Positions 7,664-16,573 of a DNA stretch of 64,000 nucleotides are shown in pieces. Under the pieces are notes generated by a model. The model searched no databases and was not told where the DNA came from. It saw only the letters and a program-made list of their open reading frames with translations. How positions within the stretch are numbered: the first letter of the stretch is position 1; each line of letters starts with the position of its first letter. The position numbers were made by a program, and so were the translations under genes. Source of the DNA: an uncultured Schaedlerella sp. (lineage in GTDB: Bacteria; Bacillota; Clostridia; Lachnospirales; Lachnospiraceae); assembly GCA_934435195.1 (NCBI GenBank), contig CAKSAJ010000008.1, positions 35,009 to 99,008 on the forward strand, in the 5' to 3' direction.

Positions 7664-8626
7664 ATGAAAATAGAGTATCGAATTCAAAAAGATTATATAG
7701 AAATTGTACGTTGTTACGGAGTGGATTCCTGCGTAACGCTTCCGGCGCAAATTGACGGATATCCGGTAAAAAAAGTAGCTGCATATACATTTTCAGCGAG
7801 AAAATCACAGGAAGATGCGGATGTACTTACTTATGAAAGTGAAGATGGTCTTTTGTTGGAAGAAAATAATAAATTGCTTGCGGGAGTAGAGGTAGAGAAA
7901 GTCATCTTTCCGGAGACCGTTGAAGAAATCGGTAATTATATTTTTTATGGCTGTAAGGAATTGCGATATCTGGAATTTTCCAATACATTAATGAGTATAG
8001 GGAGCGGAGCATTTACCGGATGTGGCAAATTGAGTGGATTGAAAGTGCATATGAAGCAGGGAGAGAAATCTTGTGTGAAAGAGATTCTTGGAGATTTGTG
8101 GCAGCGGATAGATGTTACTTTTATATATGGAGAAACAGGGAAAGAGGCAAGATTAGTATTCCCGGAACATTATGAGGAAGCGGTAGAAAATACACCGGCA
8201 AGAATTTTGTTTACACAACATCATGGAACGGGCAATAATTATCGACAGTGTTTCTATAATAAGGAAATGGATTATCGAAAATATGATGAGTTGTTTGTTT
8301 TGGCAAAAGCACAGGATAAACAAGAAGTATTGGTCGATATGGTGTTTAACAGGTTAGAATATCCGTATGATTTGACAGATAAAAACAAAGATGAGTATAA
8401 AGACTATATGTTGGAACATTTTGTACAGTGGTCAGAGATTTTAGTGGAGCAAGATGCGATTGAACGATTGCAATTTTTAAGTAAACAAAGTCTTTGGAAT
8501 CGGGAGATGTTGGACATAGCTATTATGGAAGCCTCTGAAAAGAAAAGGGGAGAAACATTAAGCTTTCTTATGAACGAAAAACAGAGCTTGTATCCGGAGC
8601 GGAAGAAGAAAACGTTTGAATTATAA
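7664..8626 (+). CDS. Leucine-rich-repeat (BspA-like) protein
   Basis: A 320-residue cytoplasmic protein. Residues 1-140 contain BspA-type leucine-rich repeats, seen in VTLPAQIDGYPVKKVAAYTFSA and VIFPETVEEIGNYIFYGCKELRYLEFSNTL. The rest is helical and charged without a motif I know, and there is no signal peptide or anchor. The start is set by the -10 box at 7625 and by GAGGGTG upstream of ATG 7664. It is the first gene of an operon with a VWA protein and a MoxR ATPase, so it may be a scaffold or adaptor for that pair. That role is inference. Confidence 0.7.
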   Translation: MKIEYRIQKDYIEIVRCYGVDSCVTLPAQIDGYPVKKVAAYTFSARKSQEDADVLTYESEDGLLLEENNKLLAGVEVEKVIFPETVEEIGNYIFYGCKELRYLEFSNTLMSIGSGAFTGCGKLSGLKVHMKQGEKSCVKEILGDLWQRIDVTFIYGETGKEARLVFPEHYEEAVENTPARILFTQHHGTGNNYRQCFYNKEMDYRKYDELFVLAKAQDKQEVLVDMVFNRLEYPYDLTDKNKDEYKDYMLEHFVQWSEILVEQDAIERLQFLSKQSLWNREMLDIAIMEASEKKRGETLSFLMNEKQSLYPERKKKTFEL

Positions 8627-8643
8627 AAGAGGAGGGGATGCAG

Positions 8644-9972
8644 ATGGACAATCAAGGATCAGGAACGCTGGATGCGACCAGTGAACTTGCTGAACAATTA
8701 GAGCGGATCGGGACACAAATTTTGAATGCATCCCGTGCAGAATTATATTTCGGTATGCGTTTTTTGGATGTGGCTTTAAGCAGTTTTGATTATCAGATGA
8801 ATACGGAGATTGCACCATTTGGAACGGACGGAAGAAGTATCTTTTACCATCCGCAATTATTGGGTGGAATGTACCGAAAAAATCGAATTCAGGTTAATCG
8901 GGGATATTTGCATATGGTATATCATTGCATTTTCCGTCATATCGTAAAACCTGTAAATGGAAATGTGTGGGAGCTAAGCTGTGATATTGCGGTAGAACAT
9001 CTGGTGGACGCCAATTATCACAGGTCGGTGAGGTCTTCTAAGAGTTTGCTGCGGCGTGAAACATATAGGCGGTTGGAGCAGGAGGCAAATGGAAAAGTGC
9101 TGAATGCGGAACGCATTTTTAAGATTCTGCAAAGCTGGAATCTCGGAGAAAAGGAACTGGAGAAGCTGGAACAGGAATTTTATGTGGACGATCATCGATA
9201 TTGGGAGAGTCAGAAACCAAACCAACAGCCAGATCCAATATTGAATCAGAAGTGGCAGGACATCAATGAACAAATGGAAACAGATTTGGAGACATTTTCG
9301 AAAGAAGCATCACAAGAAAATGGTGATTTCATTGGACAGATAAAAATAGAGAATAGAGAACGGCATGACTACAAATCATTTCTTAGAAAGTTTTCTGTGT
9401 TCAGGGAAGAAATGGGAATCGACCCGGATTCTTTCGATTATAATTTTTATAGTTATGGATTATCATTGTATGGAAATATGCCTTTGATAGAACCACAGGA
9501 AACAAAAGAAGTAAAGAAAATAGAAGAGTTTGCGATTGTTATAGATACTTCCATGTCGTGTTCCGGTGAACTGGTACAAAAATTTCTGGAGGAGACTTAT
9601 AGCGTTCTAAAGGAAAATGAAAGTTTTTTTAAGAAAATAAATGTGCATATTATTCAGTGTGATGAGCAGGTGCATTCTGACTGTAAGATTACAAGTGAAG
9701 AGGACTTAAAAGAATACATGGAACATATGGAATTGTATGGTCAAGGAGGGACAGACTTTCGTCCGGCATTTGAATATGTGGAGCAGTTAGTCAGAGAAAA
9801 AGAGTTTCATGACTTGCGTGGATTGATATATTTTACAGATGGGTATGGCATCTATCCAAATAGAATGCCGCCATTTAAAACAGCATTTGTTTTTATGCAG
9901 GAAGATTATACAGACGTAGATGTTCCTGTGTGGGCAATCAAACTAATATTAAGTGAGGATGAATTAGGATAG
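8644..9972 (+). CDS. VWA-like domain protein with DUF2201 putative metallopeptidase domain
   Basis: A 442-residue protein. The N-terminal half (about residues 20-150) resembles the DUF2201 putative metallopeptidase domain, but the HExxH position reads His90-Met-Val-Tyr-His94, so the catalytic Glu is missing. The C-terminal half (from about residue 295) is a VWA-like domain with a MIDAS motif DTSMS (Asp301, Ser303, Ser305), GGTDFRP and FTDGYG. ATG 8644 is used because GGAGGGG sits six bases upstream. With the MoxR-type ATPase encoded next it forms the well-known AAA-VWA pair that acts in metal insertion or protein-complex remodelling; the target is unknown. Confidence 0.8.
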   Translation: MDNQGSGTLDATSELAEQLERIGTQILNASRAELYFGMRFLDVALSSFDYQMNTEIAPFGTDGRSIFYHPQLLGGMYRKNRIQVNRGYLHMVYHCIFRHIVKPVNGNVWELSCDIAVEHLVDANYHRSVRSSKSLLRRETYRRLEQEANGKVLNAERIFKILQSWNLGEKELEKLEQEFYVDDHRYWESQKPNQQPDPILNQKWQDINEQMETDLETFSKEASQENGDFIGQIKIENRERHDYKSFLRKFSVFREEMGIDPDSFDYNFYSYGLSLYGNMPLIEPQETKEVKKIEEFAIVIDTSMSCSGELVQKFLEETYSVLKENESFFKKINVHIIQCDEQVHSDCKITSEEDLKEYMEHMELYGQGGTDFRPAFEYVEQLVREKEFHDLRGLIYFTDGYGIYPNRMPPFKTAFVFMQEDYTDVDVPVWAIKLILSEDELG

Positions 9973-10047
9973 ACTTCTATCGTATCGGCAGTTACATTGG
10001 CTGATTTGATAGAAATAAAGTAAGAGGAAGTATAGAAGGGATATAAA

Positions 10048-11571
10048 ATGGATATAAAGCGTGCGAAACAGGAAATCAAAGATTCTATAGAGGCGTATTT
10101 GGCGAAGGATGAGTTTGGAGCATATCGGATTCCGGCTATCCGCCAAAGACCGGTACTTCTGATGGGGCCTCCGGGGATTGGTAAAACACAGATCATGGAA
10201 CAAATTGCAAAGGAATGTAAAATTGGTCTGGTTGCATATACAATTACGCACCATACAAGACAAAGTGCAGTCGGATTACCATTTATTAAAGAAAAAATAT
10301 ATGGCGGACAGACGTATTCGGTAACAGAATATACGATGAGCGAAATTATTGCGTCAGTGTATGAGAAAATTGAACAGACGGGAATCAAAGAAGGAATTCT
10401 GTTCATTGATGAGATTAACTGTGTGTCAGAAACACTGGCACCGACAATGCTTCAATTTTTACAAGGAAAAACATTTGGAAATCAGAAAATTCCGCAAGGC
10501 TGGATTATTGTGGCAGCAGGAAATCCACCGGAGTACAACAAGTCAGTTAGAGAATTTGATATCGTTACACTGGATCGAATTAAAAAAATCAATGTAGAGG
10601 CAAATTTGGATGTATGGAAAGAATATGCGTATAAACAGGGCATTCATCCGGCAGTGATATCATATCTGGAGCTGCGCAAACAGAATTTTTACCGGATTGA
10701 GACAACAGTAGACGGCAAAGCATTTGCTACGGCAAGAGGCTGGGAAGATTTGTCACAGCTTATACAGACTTACGAAGTGCTTGGAAAAACAATAGACAGG
10801 GATGTCATTGCCCAGTATATCCAGCATAAAATGATTGCAAAAGATTTTGCAAATTATCTGGAACTCTTCTATAAATATAGGAAAGATTATGGCGTGGAAG
10901 ATATTCTGGAAGGGAAATGGAATACCGCAACGTTACAGAAAATCAAGGCGGCTCCGTTTGATGAGCATTTAAGTGTAGTGAGTCTGTTAAATGGTAAAGC
11001 AAGTGAAATGTTCCAGAAAAGTTTCCTGGAGGATTCATATGTTTCAAAAGTATACGAATATTTATTGATTTATAAAGATAATCTAGAATCTATGCGCCCA
11101 GAAGATATCTGGCATCAGGCAGAACGCGATTATCAGGAACAGATACGAAAAGAATTATTGAATCATACAGAAGAAATCGTAATGAAAAAGGCGGTTGCGG
11201 CACTGGAGAAATTTGCAAAACAAAGCCAGGATAATATTTTGGAAAATAATAGTGAAGAACAATTTGAACAAGTAAAAGAAATGTTCGGAGAGCTTGTACA
11301 GAACCGTGAAAATCTGATAGAATTGACTTCAGAGATGCTGACGCATATTTTTGATTTTATGGAGACTGCATTTGGAGAGAGTCAGGAAATGGTTGTACTG
11401 ATCACAGAATTGAATGCCAACAGTTATGCGGTGTGGTTTATTAAAGAAAATGGCTGCGATCAGTATTATCGGTATAATAAAGGGTTGCTGTTCGATGAGC
11501 GTCAGCAGGCAATCGTACAAGATATGGATGCAGTAGAGACATTGTTAAACAAGCAAGGGGCAATCAGCTAA
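10048..11571 (+). CDS. MoxR-like AAA+ ATPase
   Basis: A 507-residue ATPase with Walker A GPPGIGKT (residues 40-47), Walker B GILFIDEIN (about 116-124), a sensor 1 region WIIVAAGNPPEYN and an arginine-finger region around TLDRIKK. It belongs to the MoxR/CbbQ-like group that works with VWA partners, here the gene just before. The C-terminal 200 residues are helical and specific to this subgroup. AAGGGAT precedes the ATG; the gap to the VWA gene is 75 bases and the same promoter probably serves both. Confidence 0.85.
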   Translation: MDIKRAKQEIKDSIEAYLAKDEFGAYRIPAIRQRPVLLMGPPGIGKTQIMEQIAKECKIGLVAYTITHHTRQSAVGLPFIKEKIYGGQTYSVTEYTMSEIIASVYEKIEQTGIKEGILFIDEINCVSETLAPTMLQFLQGKTFGNQKIPQGWIIVAAGNPPEYNKSVREFDIVTLDRIKKINVEANLDVWKEYAYKQGIHPAVISYLELRKQNFYRIETTVDGKAFATARGWEDLSQLIQTYEVLGKTIDRDVIAQYIQHKMIAKDFANYLELFYKYRKDYGVEDILEGKWNTATLQKIKAAPFDEHLSVVSLLNGKASEMFQKSFLEDSYVSKVYEYLLIYKDNLESMRPEDIWHQAERDYQEQIRKELLNHTEEIVMKKAVAALEKFAKQSQDNILENNSEEQFEQVKEMFGELVQNRENLIELTSEMLTHIFDFMETAFGESQEMVVLITELNANSYAVWFIKENGCDQYYRYNKGLLFDERQQAIVQDMDAVETLLNKQGAIS

Positions 11572-11588
11572 GGAAGGAGCAATCGAAG

Positions 11589-12224
11589 ATGGATGTAAGA
11601 AAAATGAGAAATGAAGTATTAGCTAACCGGGTAGTGAAAAATTTGGAATCCCGTAATATGGAAGCATATTTCGTGAAAACAAAAGAAGAAGCATTAAAAA
11701 AAGCATTGGAGCTGATTCCAGAGGGAAGCTCAATCAGCTGGGGAGGAACTGCTTCAGCTAAGGAGATTGGATTGTTAGATGCTGTACATGAAGGGAATTA
11801 TGAAGTATATGACAGGGAAGAAGCACAGACACCGGAGCTGAAAAATGAGATTGCTCATAAAGCTCTGGATTGCGACTTTTTTATAGGAAGTACAAATGCA
11901 TTAGCAGAAAATGGCGTGATGGTTAATATAGATGGAAATGCAAACCGTGTGGCAGCGTTTGCTTTTGGACCGAAAAATGTACTTTTAATCGTAGGCATGA
12001 ATAAAGTTGTAAAATCTGAAGAAGATGCCATGAGCAGAGCAAGAAATGAGGCGGCACCGATCAATGCACAGAGATTCGGACTTGATACGCCATGTTCTAA
12101 AAACGGAATGTGTTATGATTGCAAATCACCGGATTGCATTTGCTGTCAGATTTTGATTACGAGATATTCCAGAGTGGCGAAGAGAATTAAGGTGATTCTG
12201 GTGGATGAGAACTTGGGGTTCTAA
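11589..12224 (+). CDS. LUD-domain protein (LutC/YkgG-like, lactate utilization type)
   Basis: A 211-residue protein of the LUD (DUF162) family. Visible hallmarks are GSSISWGGTASAKEIGLLDAV, FIGSTNALAENGVMVNIDGNANRVAAFAFGPKNVLLIVGMNKVV and a C-terminal cysteine cluster CSKNGMCYDCKSPDCICC that could bind a metal or iron-sulfur cluster. Stand-alone LUD proteins of this size are frequent in clostridia and lack the LutA and LutB partners, as here, so lactate oxidation is not established. It follows the AAA gene by 17 bases with an AGGAAGGAG site and is probably the last gene of the operon. Confidence 0.85.
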   Translation: MDVRKMRNEVLANRVVKNLESRNMEAYFVKTKEEALKKALELIPEGSSISWGGTASAKEIGLLDAVHEGNYEVYDREEAQTPELKNEIAHKALDCDFFIGSTNALAENGVMVNIDGNANRVAAFAFGPKNVLLIVGMNKVVKSEEDAMSRARNEAAPINAQRFGLDTPCSKNGMCYDCKSPDCICCQILITRYSRVAKRIKVILVDENLGF

Positions 12225-12240
12225 ATGGTGGAACGGGAAG

Positions 12241-12304
12241 GAGTTTGTGATTCGCGAAGTGGACGTACTGTAGGATCAGCACGTGTTGCTACAATTATTG
12301 AGTA
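12241..12304 (+). pseudogene. Orphan 3' end of an EF-Tu gene (tuf relic)
   Basis: After restoring one lost base (GAAGTGG for GAAGGTGG near 12257) the translation reads EFVIREGGRTVGSARVATIIE and stops, which is the highly conserved C-terminus of elongation factor Tu. Nothing upstream belongs to EF-Tu; the LUD gene ends 16 bases before. A terminator follows about 60 bases later. The segment is therefore a truncated, frameshifted relic left by a rearrangement or by a partial gene-conversion event. Confidence 0.75.
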
Positions 12305-12363
12305 ATACAATTTAAATATAGATTTGTTATCGTAAGATAACGTTACGTCTAAACGTAAGATAC

Positions 12364-12395
12364 CCCAGAAACCTTGTGTTTCTGGGAATTTTTTG
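12364..12395 (+). terminator. Intrinsic terminator
   Basis: CCCAGAAAC-CTTGT-GTTTCTGGG forms a 9-bp stem followed by AATTTTTT. It follows the EF-Tu relic and probably was the terminator of that gene; today it would end the LRR-VWA-MoxR-LUD operon. Confidence 0.85.
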
Positions 12396-12716
12396 TACTC
12401 TAAGAAAAGAATTGTTCGTAAATTTATCAGATTAGAAACAGCGAAACATCTACGCATTGACTTTATTCCTTATGTGATGGGCTGGAAAGGAATGGATATT
12501 AGAGTTTCGCTGAAACAGGCATTAAAAAGTCTAGAAGATCGTAGAGAACAGCTACAGCCGATAATGGATAATGTGAGCAAAGAAATCAAAGAATATGGAT
12601 CGGTTAAAACGTTGCTGCAATGGCAGCTCAGATCAAAGAACTTGTGGGTCAGATTGATGAATAATATAAAATTCAGAGCAGAAGAAATTGACTTGAAAGA
12701 AATAATTTATAGATAA
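12393..12716 (+). pseudogene. Degenerate coding remnant, probably from a mobile element
   Basis: A 107-codon frame begins inside the terminator and has no ribosome-binding site. Its middle part (ALKSLEDRREQLQPIMDNVSKEIKEYGSV) is coiled-coil-like; near 12610 another frame continues with AAMAAQIKELVGQIDE and a stop, which suggests a frameshift. I cannot name the parent gene. Confidence 0.3.
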
Positions 12717-12891
12717 AATTTTAGTGGTGGTTAAAAAATGACTTTTTATAGTATAAAAATCGCAAGAATATGCGAAGATGTATTGAGATATAAAGAAATA
12801 TAGTTGACGGTATGAAGTTATAGAGATATAGTTAAACTAAGAATATAAAGGTAGAATATTGTGATTCTTTAATATTAGAGGAATTAGAAAT

Positions 12892-13098
12892 ATGAGGATT
12901 AATTATAAAAAATTATGGGTTATGTTAGCTGAAAAAGAAATATCACAGGTGAAATTTCGAAAAGATTTAAATATAGCCACAGGAACGATGACAAAGCTGC
13001 GTAGGAACGAAGAAGTTGCATTATCTGTATTGCTCCGAATATGCAAATATTTGGAGTGTAATATTGGCGACATATGCGATGCAGAGCTGATTGAATGA
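12892..13098 (+). CDS. Small XRE-family (Cro/CI, YozG-like) regulator
   Basis: A 68-residue protein that is nearly all a helix-turn-helix: KKLWVMLAEKEISQVKFRKDLNIATGTMTKLRRNEEVALSVLLRICKYLECNIGDICD. The recognition helix is about residues 29-38. This one-domain type (HTH_26) usually acts as a local repressor. It precedes the zinc-ribbon/SPFH genes and may regulate them. The ribosome-binding site (GAGGAATTAGAAAT) is ordinary. Confidence 0.8.
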   Translation: MRINYKKLWVMLAEKEISQVKFRKDLNIATGTMTKLRRNEEVALSVLLRICKYLECNIGDICDAELIE

Positions 13099-13123
13099 GA
13101 GAGTACAAAAGAGAAACAAAGTA

Positions 13124-13246
13124 GTGTCATATTGTACAAATTGTGGGAAAAGAGTTGAAGATACATTTGTTTTTTGCCCGGAATGTGGTAATAAAATAAA
13201 TTTAGACTATAGGAAATCTGATACAGAAAATATGAAGAACAAATAA
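13124..13246 (+). pseudogene. Zinc-ribbon N-terminal fragment of a frameshifted zinc-ribbon/TM2 protein
   Basis: From GTG 13124 the frame encodes 40 residues with a complete zinc ribbon, CTNCGK-CPECG, and stops at 13244. In the +1 frame translation continues as YEEQIKISPKC and leads into the TM2 protein that follows, which supplies the second half of another zinc ribbon. The two frames overlap between 13218 and 13243, where an AAAA run lies. I read this as one gene broken by a one-base indel or by a frameshift site. Confidence 0.6.
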
Positions 13247-13272
13247 AAATATCTCCAAAATGTAAAGCTGAA

Positions 13273-13566
13273 ATGCCAGAAGATGCTTTTTATTGCATAT
13301 GTTGCGGGGAAGCTTTTGAAGAATGTCAAAAAGATTTTGAGACTGTACAGATGCAGGTCAAACGGCAATTTGGAACGTGGAAAAATAAATGGATAGCATT
13401 GTTTTTGTGTATTTTTCTAGGATGGATTGGTGCACATAGATATTATGAGGGAAAAACGATTTCTGCGTTGATTTATACATTTACGCTGGGTATTTTGGGA
13501 ATTGGATGGGGTGTAGATATTATTAGATTAGCATTTAAGCCTAACCCATATTTAGCAAAGAGATAA
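13273..13566 (+). CDS. TM2-domain protein (C-terminal part of the split zinc-ribbon gene)
   Basis: A 97-residue frame whose first part (CICCG) is half of a zinc ribbon; its partner cysteine lies upstream of the ATG in the same frame (SPKCKAEMPEDAFYC). Residues 38-90 are a TM2 domain: two membrane helices around the conserved FLGWIGAHRYYEGK. TM2 proteins sit in the cell membrane and often carry N-terminal zinc ribbons. No good ribosome-binding site precedes ATG 13273, which supports the view that translation began in the upstream fragment. Confidence 0.7.
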   Translation: MPEDAFYCICCGEAFEECQKDFETVQMQVKRQFGTWKNKWIALFLCIFLGWIGAHRYYEGKTISALIYTFTLGILGIGWGVDIIRLAFKPNPYLAKR

Positions 13567-13584
13567 AAAACGGGAGGATTAAGC

Positions 13585-14679
13585 ATGAATTACTGCTCAA
13601 AATGTGGAGAAAAACTAGTTGATGGAGCCAAGTTTTGTCAGAAATGCGGAACACCTGTTCATGATGGCTTTTATAAAGACTCAGAAGAGAGACAGAAGGT
13701 GTACGAAGGAAAAATATATAAATGCCCAAATTGCGGAGAAGTGCTTAAATCCTTTGCAAGAAATTGTCCGGCATGTGGATTTGAATTGCGAGGAACAAAG
13801 GCCACGAGTGCAGTTCGAGAATTTGTTTTAAAATTAGAAGCAATAGAGGCAAGACGAGAATATGAAAAACCAAAAGGTATTTTTTCAGCTTCACAGAATC
13901 AAATAAATATATCCAAAACGGATGAGCAAAAGATTAACTTGATTCAGAATTTTTCTGTACCGAATACAAGGGAAGATATGTTAGAATTTATGATTTTGGC
14001 TACTTCAAATATAAATATGAAATCATATGATTCTGCTAATTCAAGTATTACTAAGGGAGAAAAAGCAATAACAGATGCTTGGAATTCGAAAATTAAACAG
14101 GTATATGAAAAAGCGAAAAGATCATATGGAGATGCAGCGGATTTTGCTGAAATTCAAGAATTATACGATAAATCAAATTTTGAAATAAAGAAAGCAAAAA
14201 AAACTGGAATTATAAAATGGGGATTGATGTTTGGATGGATTCCAATTTTGTTTATTATAGTTTTTTCAGTATTAGGAATTAAGGCACCTGGAGCAGAAAA
14301 AAAAGAAATTGCCAGAATGGAAAGTATATATAAAGAAGCGCAGACTGCTTTGGAAAATGATGAATATAAAAGAGCATTATTAAATGCAGAGGGGCTTGTA
14401 TATAGCCCGAATATAACAAATGGAAATACGGAGGAATTGAAACGTCAGTGGGATATTAAAAGAGAGTTATTACTAGATGAAATTTTGAAAGAGGCTGAAA
14501 AAAATGGTATAGAACTTGAATATACACCACAAGATGATACAACATTAGATGATACTTCATCAAAAGGAGGATTCATTCAGGGTATAAAAGATGGTGCACA
14601 GCCTGGAATTGATGCAGCAAAAGAAAACATTGATGAGTTTAATAAGATTATGAATGGTGAGGATGAAAAAGAAAAGTAG
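13585..14679 (+). CDS. Zinc-ribbon membrane protein
   Basis: A 364-residue protein with two N-terminal zinc ribbons, CSKCGEK-CQKCGT (residues 4-24) and CPNCGEV-CPACGFE (about 48-68), a helical cytoplasmic part, one membrane helix (WGLMFGWIPILFIIVFSVLGI, about residues 212-232) and an outer helical domain. The function is unknown; such proteins often stand beside SPFH proteins as here. GGGAGG precedes ATG 13585, and the next gene starts 13 bases after the stop. Confidence 0.8.
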   Translation: MNYCSKCGEKLVDGAKFCQKCGTPVHDGFYKDSEERQKVYEGKIYKCPNCGEVLKSFARNCPACGFELRGTKATSAVREFVLKLEAIEARREYEKPKGIFSASQNQINISKTDEQKINLIQNFSVPNTREDMLEFMILATSNINMKSYDSANSSITKGEKAITDAWNSKIKQVYEKAKRSYGDAADFAEIQELYDKSNFEIKKAKKTGIIKWGLMFGWIPILFIIVFSVLGIKAPGAEKKEIARMESIYKEAQTALENDEYKRALLNAEGLVYSPNITNGNTEELKRQWDIKRELLLDEILKEAEKNGIELEYTPQDDTTLDDTSSKGGFIQGIKDGAQPGIDAAKENIDEFNKIMNGEDEKEK

Positions 14680-14692
14680 GAGGAAGTGTGAG

Positions 14693-16054
14693 ATGGGATT
14701 GTTTAGCAGAAACACTGGAGGGCTTATGGATTCTATTCGATGTGATGAGCCTTCATACTTGATATGGAAATGGCATCCGACTGGAGCAAATACAAGAAAT
14801 AACAATAGGGAGAATGCAATTCGTTGGGGATCTTCCTTAAGAGTAAAAGATGGTGAAGTTGCAGTATTTGTATATAAGCAAAAAGATGGAATCATGCAAG
14901 ATTTTATTGTTGGTCCATTTGATCAGACAATAAAAACAGTAAATTTTCCTGTGCTTGCGAGTATTGTGGGATTAGCTTACGATGGAGGAACACCGTTTCA
15001 AGCAGAGGTATATTTTATAAATCTTGCTCAAATCGTACAGATAAAGTTTGGGGTACCGTTTTTTGACGTGTATGATCCACGTTTTGAGGATTTTGGAGTG
15101 CCAGTGGCCGTAAGAGGAACTATTAGCTTTAAAATTACTGATTACCGCCAATTTATCAAGTTACATAGATTAAGTAATTTTAGCCTTGATGATTTTCAAA
15201 AGCAGATTCGGGATGTAGTAATTAGATATGTAAAAGATGCCGTTGCAAATGCTCCGGCAATGAATAATATACCGCTAGTACAAATTGAATCTAAAACGTC
15301 GCAGATTAATGATACTATTGAATACGATATCAGTGAAAGATTGAAGGAAGATTTTGGGGTAGATGTATCTGGAATTGATATAGGAGCAATTGAGATTGAT
15401 AAATCAAGTGAAGGGTACAGACAACTTATGAGTGTAACCAAAGATGTAACTACAGAAACTGTTAAAGCAGAAACAGCAGCTAAGGTAAAAGATATTGCAG
15501 ATCGACAGCGAATAGATGTGGAACATTACGGAGAGAGCTTACGGATTCAGAGGGAAGAAGCTCAATATGCACAGCATAAACAAACACAAACGAATAATAT
15601 AGGAGCCTTTCAAGTTGAAAAGCAAGCAGAAGTTGGAATCGCAGGTGCTGAAGCGTTGGGGAAAATGGCATCTAATAGTGCAGGAAATGTAAATCTTTCT
15701 GGCAGTGGAGATGGTTTTAATATGGCGGCGATGATGGCAAGCATGGCTGTTGGTGGAGCAGTGGGACAAAATATAGCAGGTTCTATGAATAATATGATGT
15801 CAGGAATGAATCAATCAGTACAGAGTGTCGCAACACCACCTCCAGTTCCGGGCATTTCGTATTATGTTGCAATAAATGGACAGGCAACGGGACCATATGA
15901 CTTTAGTATTTTAAAGCAAATGTTGAAAGTAGGAGAGCTTACAACAGAAAGTTTAGTGTGGAAAACGGGAATGGTTGAATGGAAAAAAGCAGGAAGTGTA
16001 GATGAATTAAAACAATTATTTCCTGATATTCCACCAATTCCATCTCAAAACTAA
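14693..16054 (+). CDS. SPFH-domain protein with C-terminal GYF_2 domain
   Basis: A 453-residue member of the bacterial SPFH group once annotated as virion core protein (YdjI-like). It has an N-terminal SPFH/band 7 domain (about residues 20-300, with RWGSSLRVKDGEVAVFVYK and DVSGIDIGAIEID), a glycine- and methionine-rich linker (about 320-375), and a C-terminal GYF_2 domain (YYVAINGQATGPYDFSILKQML). Homologues form membrane-associated scaffolds; B. subtilis YdjI works with stress proteins at the membrane. ATG 14693 follows AGGAGGAAG. The GYF_2 domain should bind proline-rich partners or its own PPIPP tail. Confidence 0.88.
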   Translation: MGLFSRNTGGLMDSIRCDEPSYLIWKWHPTGANTRNNNRENAIRWGSSLRVKDGEVAVFVYKQKDGIMQDFIVGPFDQTIKTVNFPVLASIVGLAYDGGTPFQAEVYFINLAQIVQIKFGVPFFDVYDPRFEDFGVPVAVRGTISFKITDYRQFIKLHRLSNFSLDDFQKQIRDVVIRYVKDAVANAPAMNNIPLVQIESKTSQINDTIEYDISERLKEDFGVDVSGIDIGAIEIDKSSEGYRQLMSVTKDVTTETVKAETAAKVKDIADRQRIDVEHYGESLRIQREEAQYAQHKQTQTNNIGAFQVEKQAEVGIAGAEALGKMASNSAGNVNLSGSGDGFNMAAMMASMAVGGAVGQNIAGSMNNMMSGMNQSVQSVATPPPVPGISYYVAINGQATGPYDFSILKQMLKVGELTTESLVWKTGMVEWKKAGSVDELKQLFPDIPPIPSQN

Positions 16055-16086
16055 AAATGTCTAATTGGCAGAGAAGAAGGAAAAAT

Positions 16087-16533
16087 ATGAAAAAATTAGA
16101 TACCGAAATATTGAAAACATGGTTGAAATCCGGATGGCAATTCTTGTTAGATGAAATAAGAACATATAATAAAGAAGAATGTGAACAAGCATTTGCAGAT
16201 GCAGTAGAAATAGGAATTAGCAACACAGTTTCAGCATTATACGATGCAAATGTTTCAGAAGAAGAAATCGGAAGAGCATTGAACAAATTTTGGGGCATTA
16301 ACAAAAATGAAGCAGATGAAAGAATTCTATATGAAAAAAGTAATGCTATAATAAGGGAATTAAAACATTATTTGAAAATGCAAGGATATTCGGATCAGGA
16401 ATTAAAACAACTTGCAATGAATACGGGTGCATTTTCTAAAATTAGACATGATAAAGAGATGTGGAAATTAAAAGGTTCACCAGAAAAAGTATATAAGATG
16501 TTGACAAAAAATAATGATATTAAAAGAAAATAA
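16087..16533 (+). CDS. Hypothetical helical protein of the SPFH operon
   Basis: A 148-residue soluble, largely helical and charged protein that I do not recognise. ATG 16087 is preferred over the in-frame ATG 16057 because AGAAGGA lies just upstream. It starts 32 bases after the SPFH gene and ends the operon. No motif suggests a function. Confidence 0.55.
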   Translation: MKKLDTEILKTWLKSGWQFLLDEIRTYNKEECEQAFADAVEIGISNTVSALYDANVSEEEIGRALNKFWGINKNEADERILYEKSNAIIRELKHYLKMQGYSDQELKQLAMNTGAFSKIRHDKEMWKLKGSPEKVYKMLTKNNDIKRK

Positions 16534-16537
16534 ATTT

Positions 16538-16566
16538 TTGACATTTTCACAGATGCGTGCTAATCT
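16538..16566 (+). promoter_or_regulatory. Promoter of the antisense antitoxin RNA
   Basis: TTGACA (16538-16543), 17 bases and TAATCT (16561-16566) preceded by TGC form an extended -10 sigma-A promoter on the plus strand. The predicted transcript begins near 16574 and would run into the terminator at 16634-16670. Confidence 0.55.
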
Positions 16567-16573
16567 GATTATA

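Noticed and set aside
12225..12310. Short new gene after the LUD gene
   Set aside because: The translation is the EF-Tu C-terminus with one base missing, so it is a relic and not a new gene.
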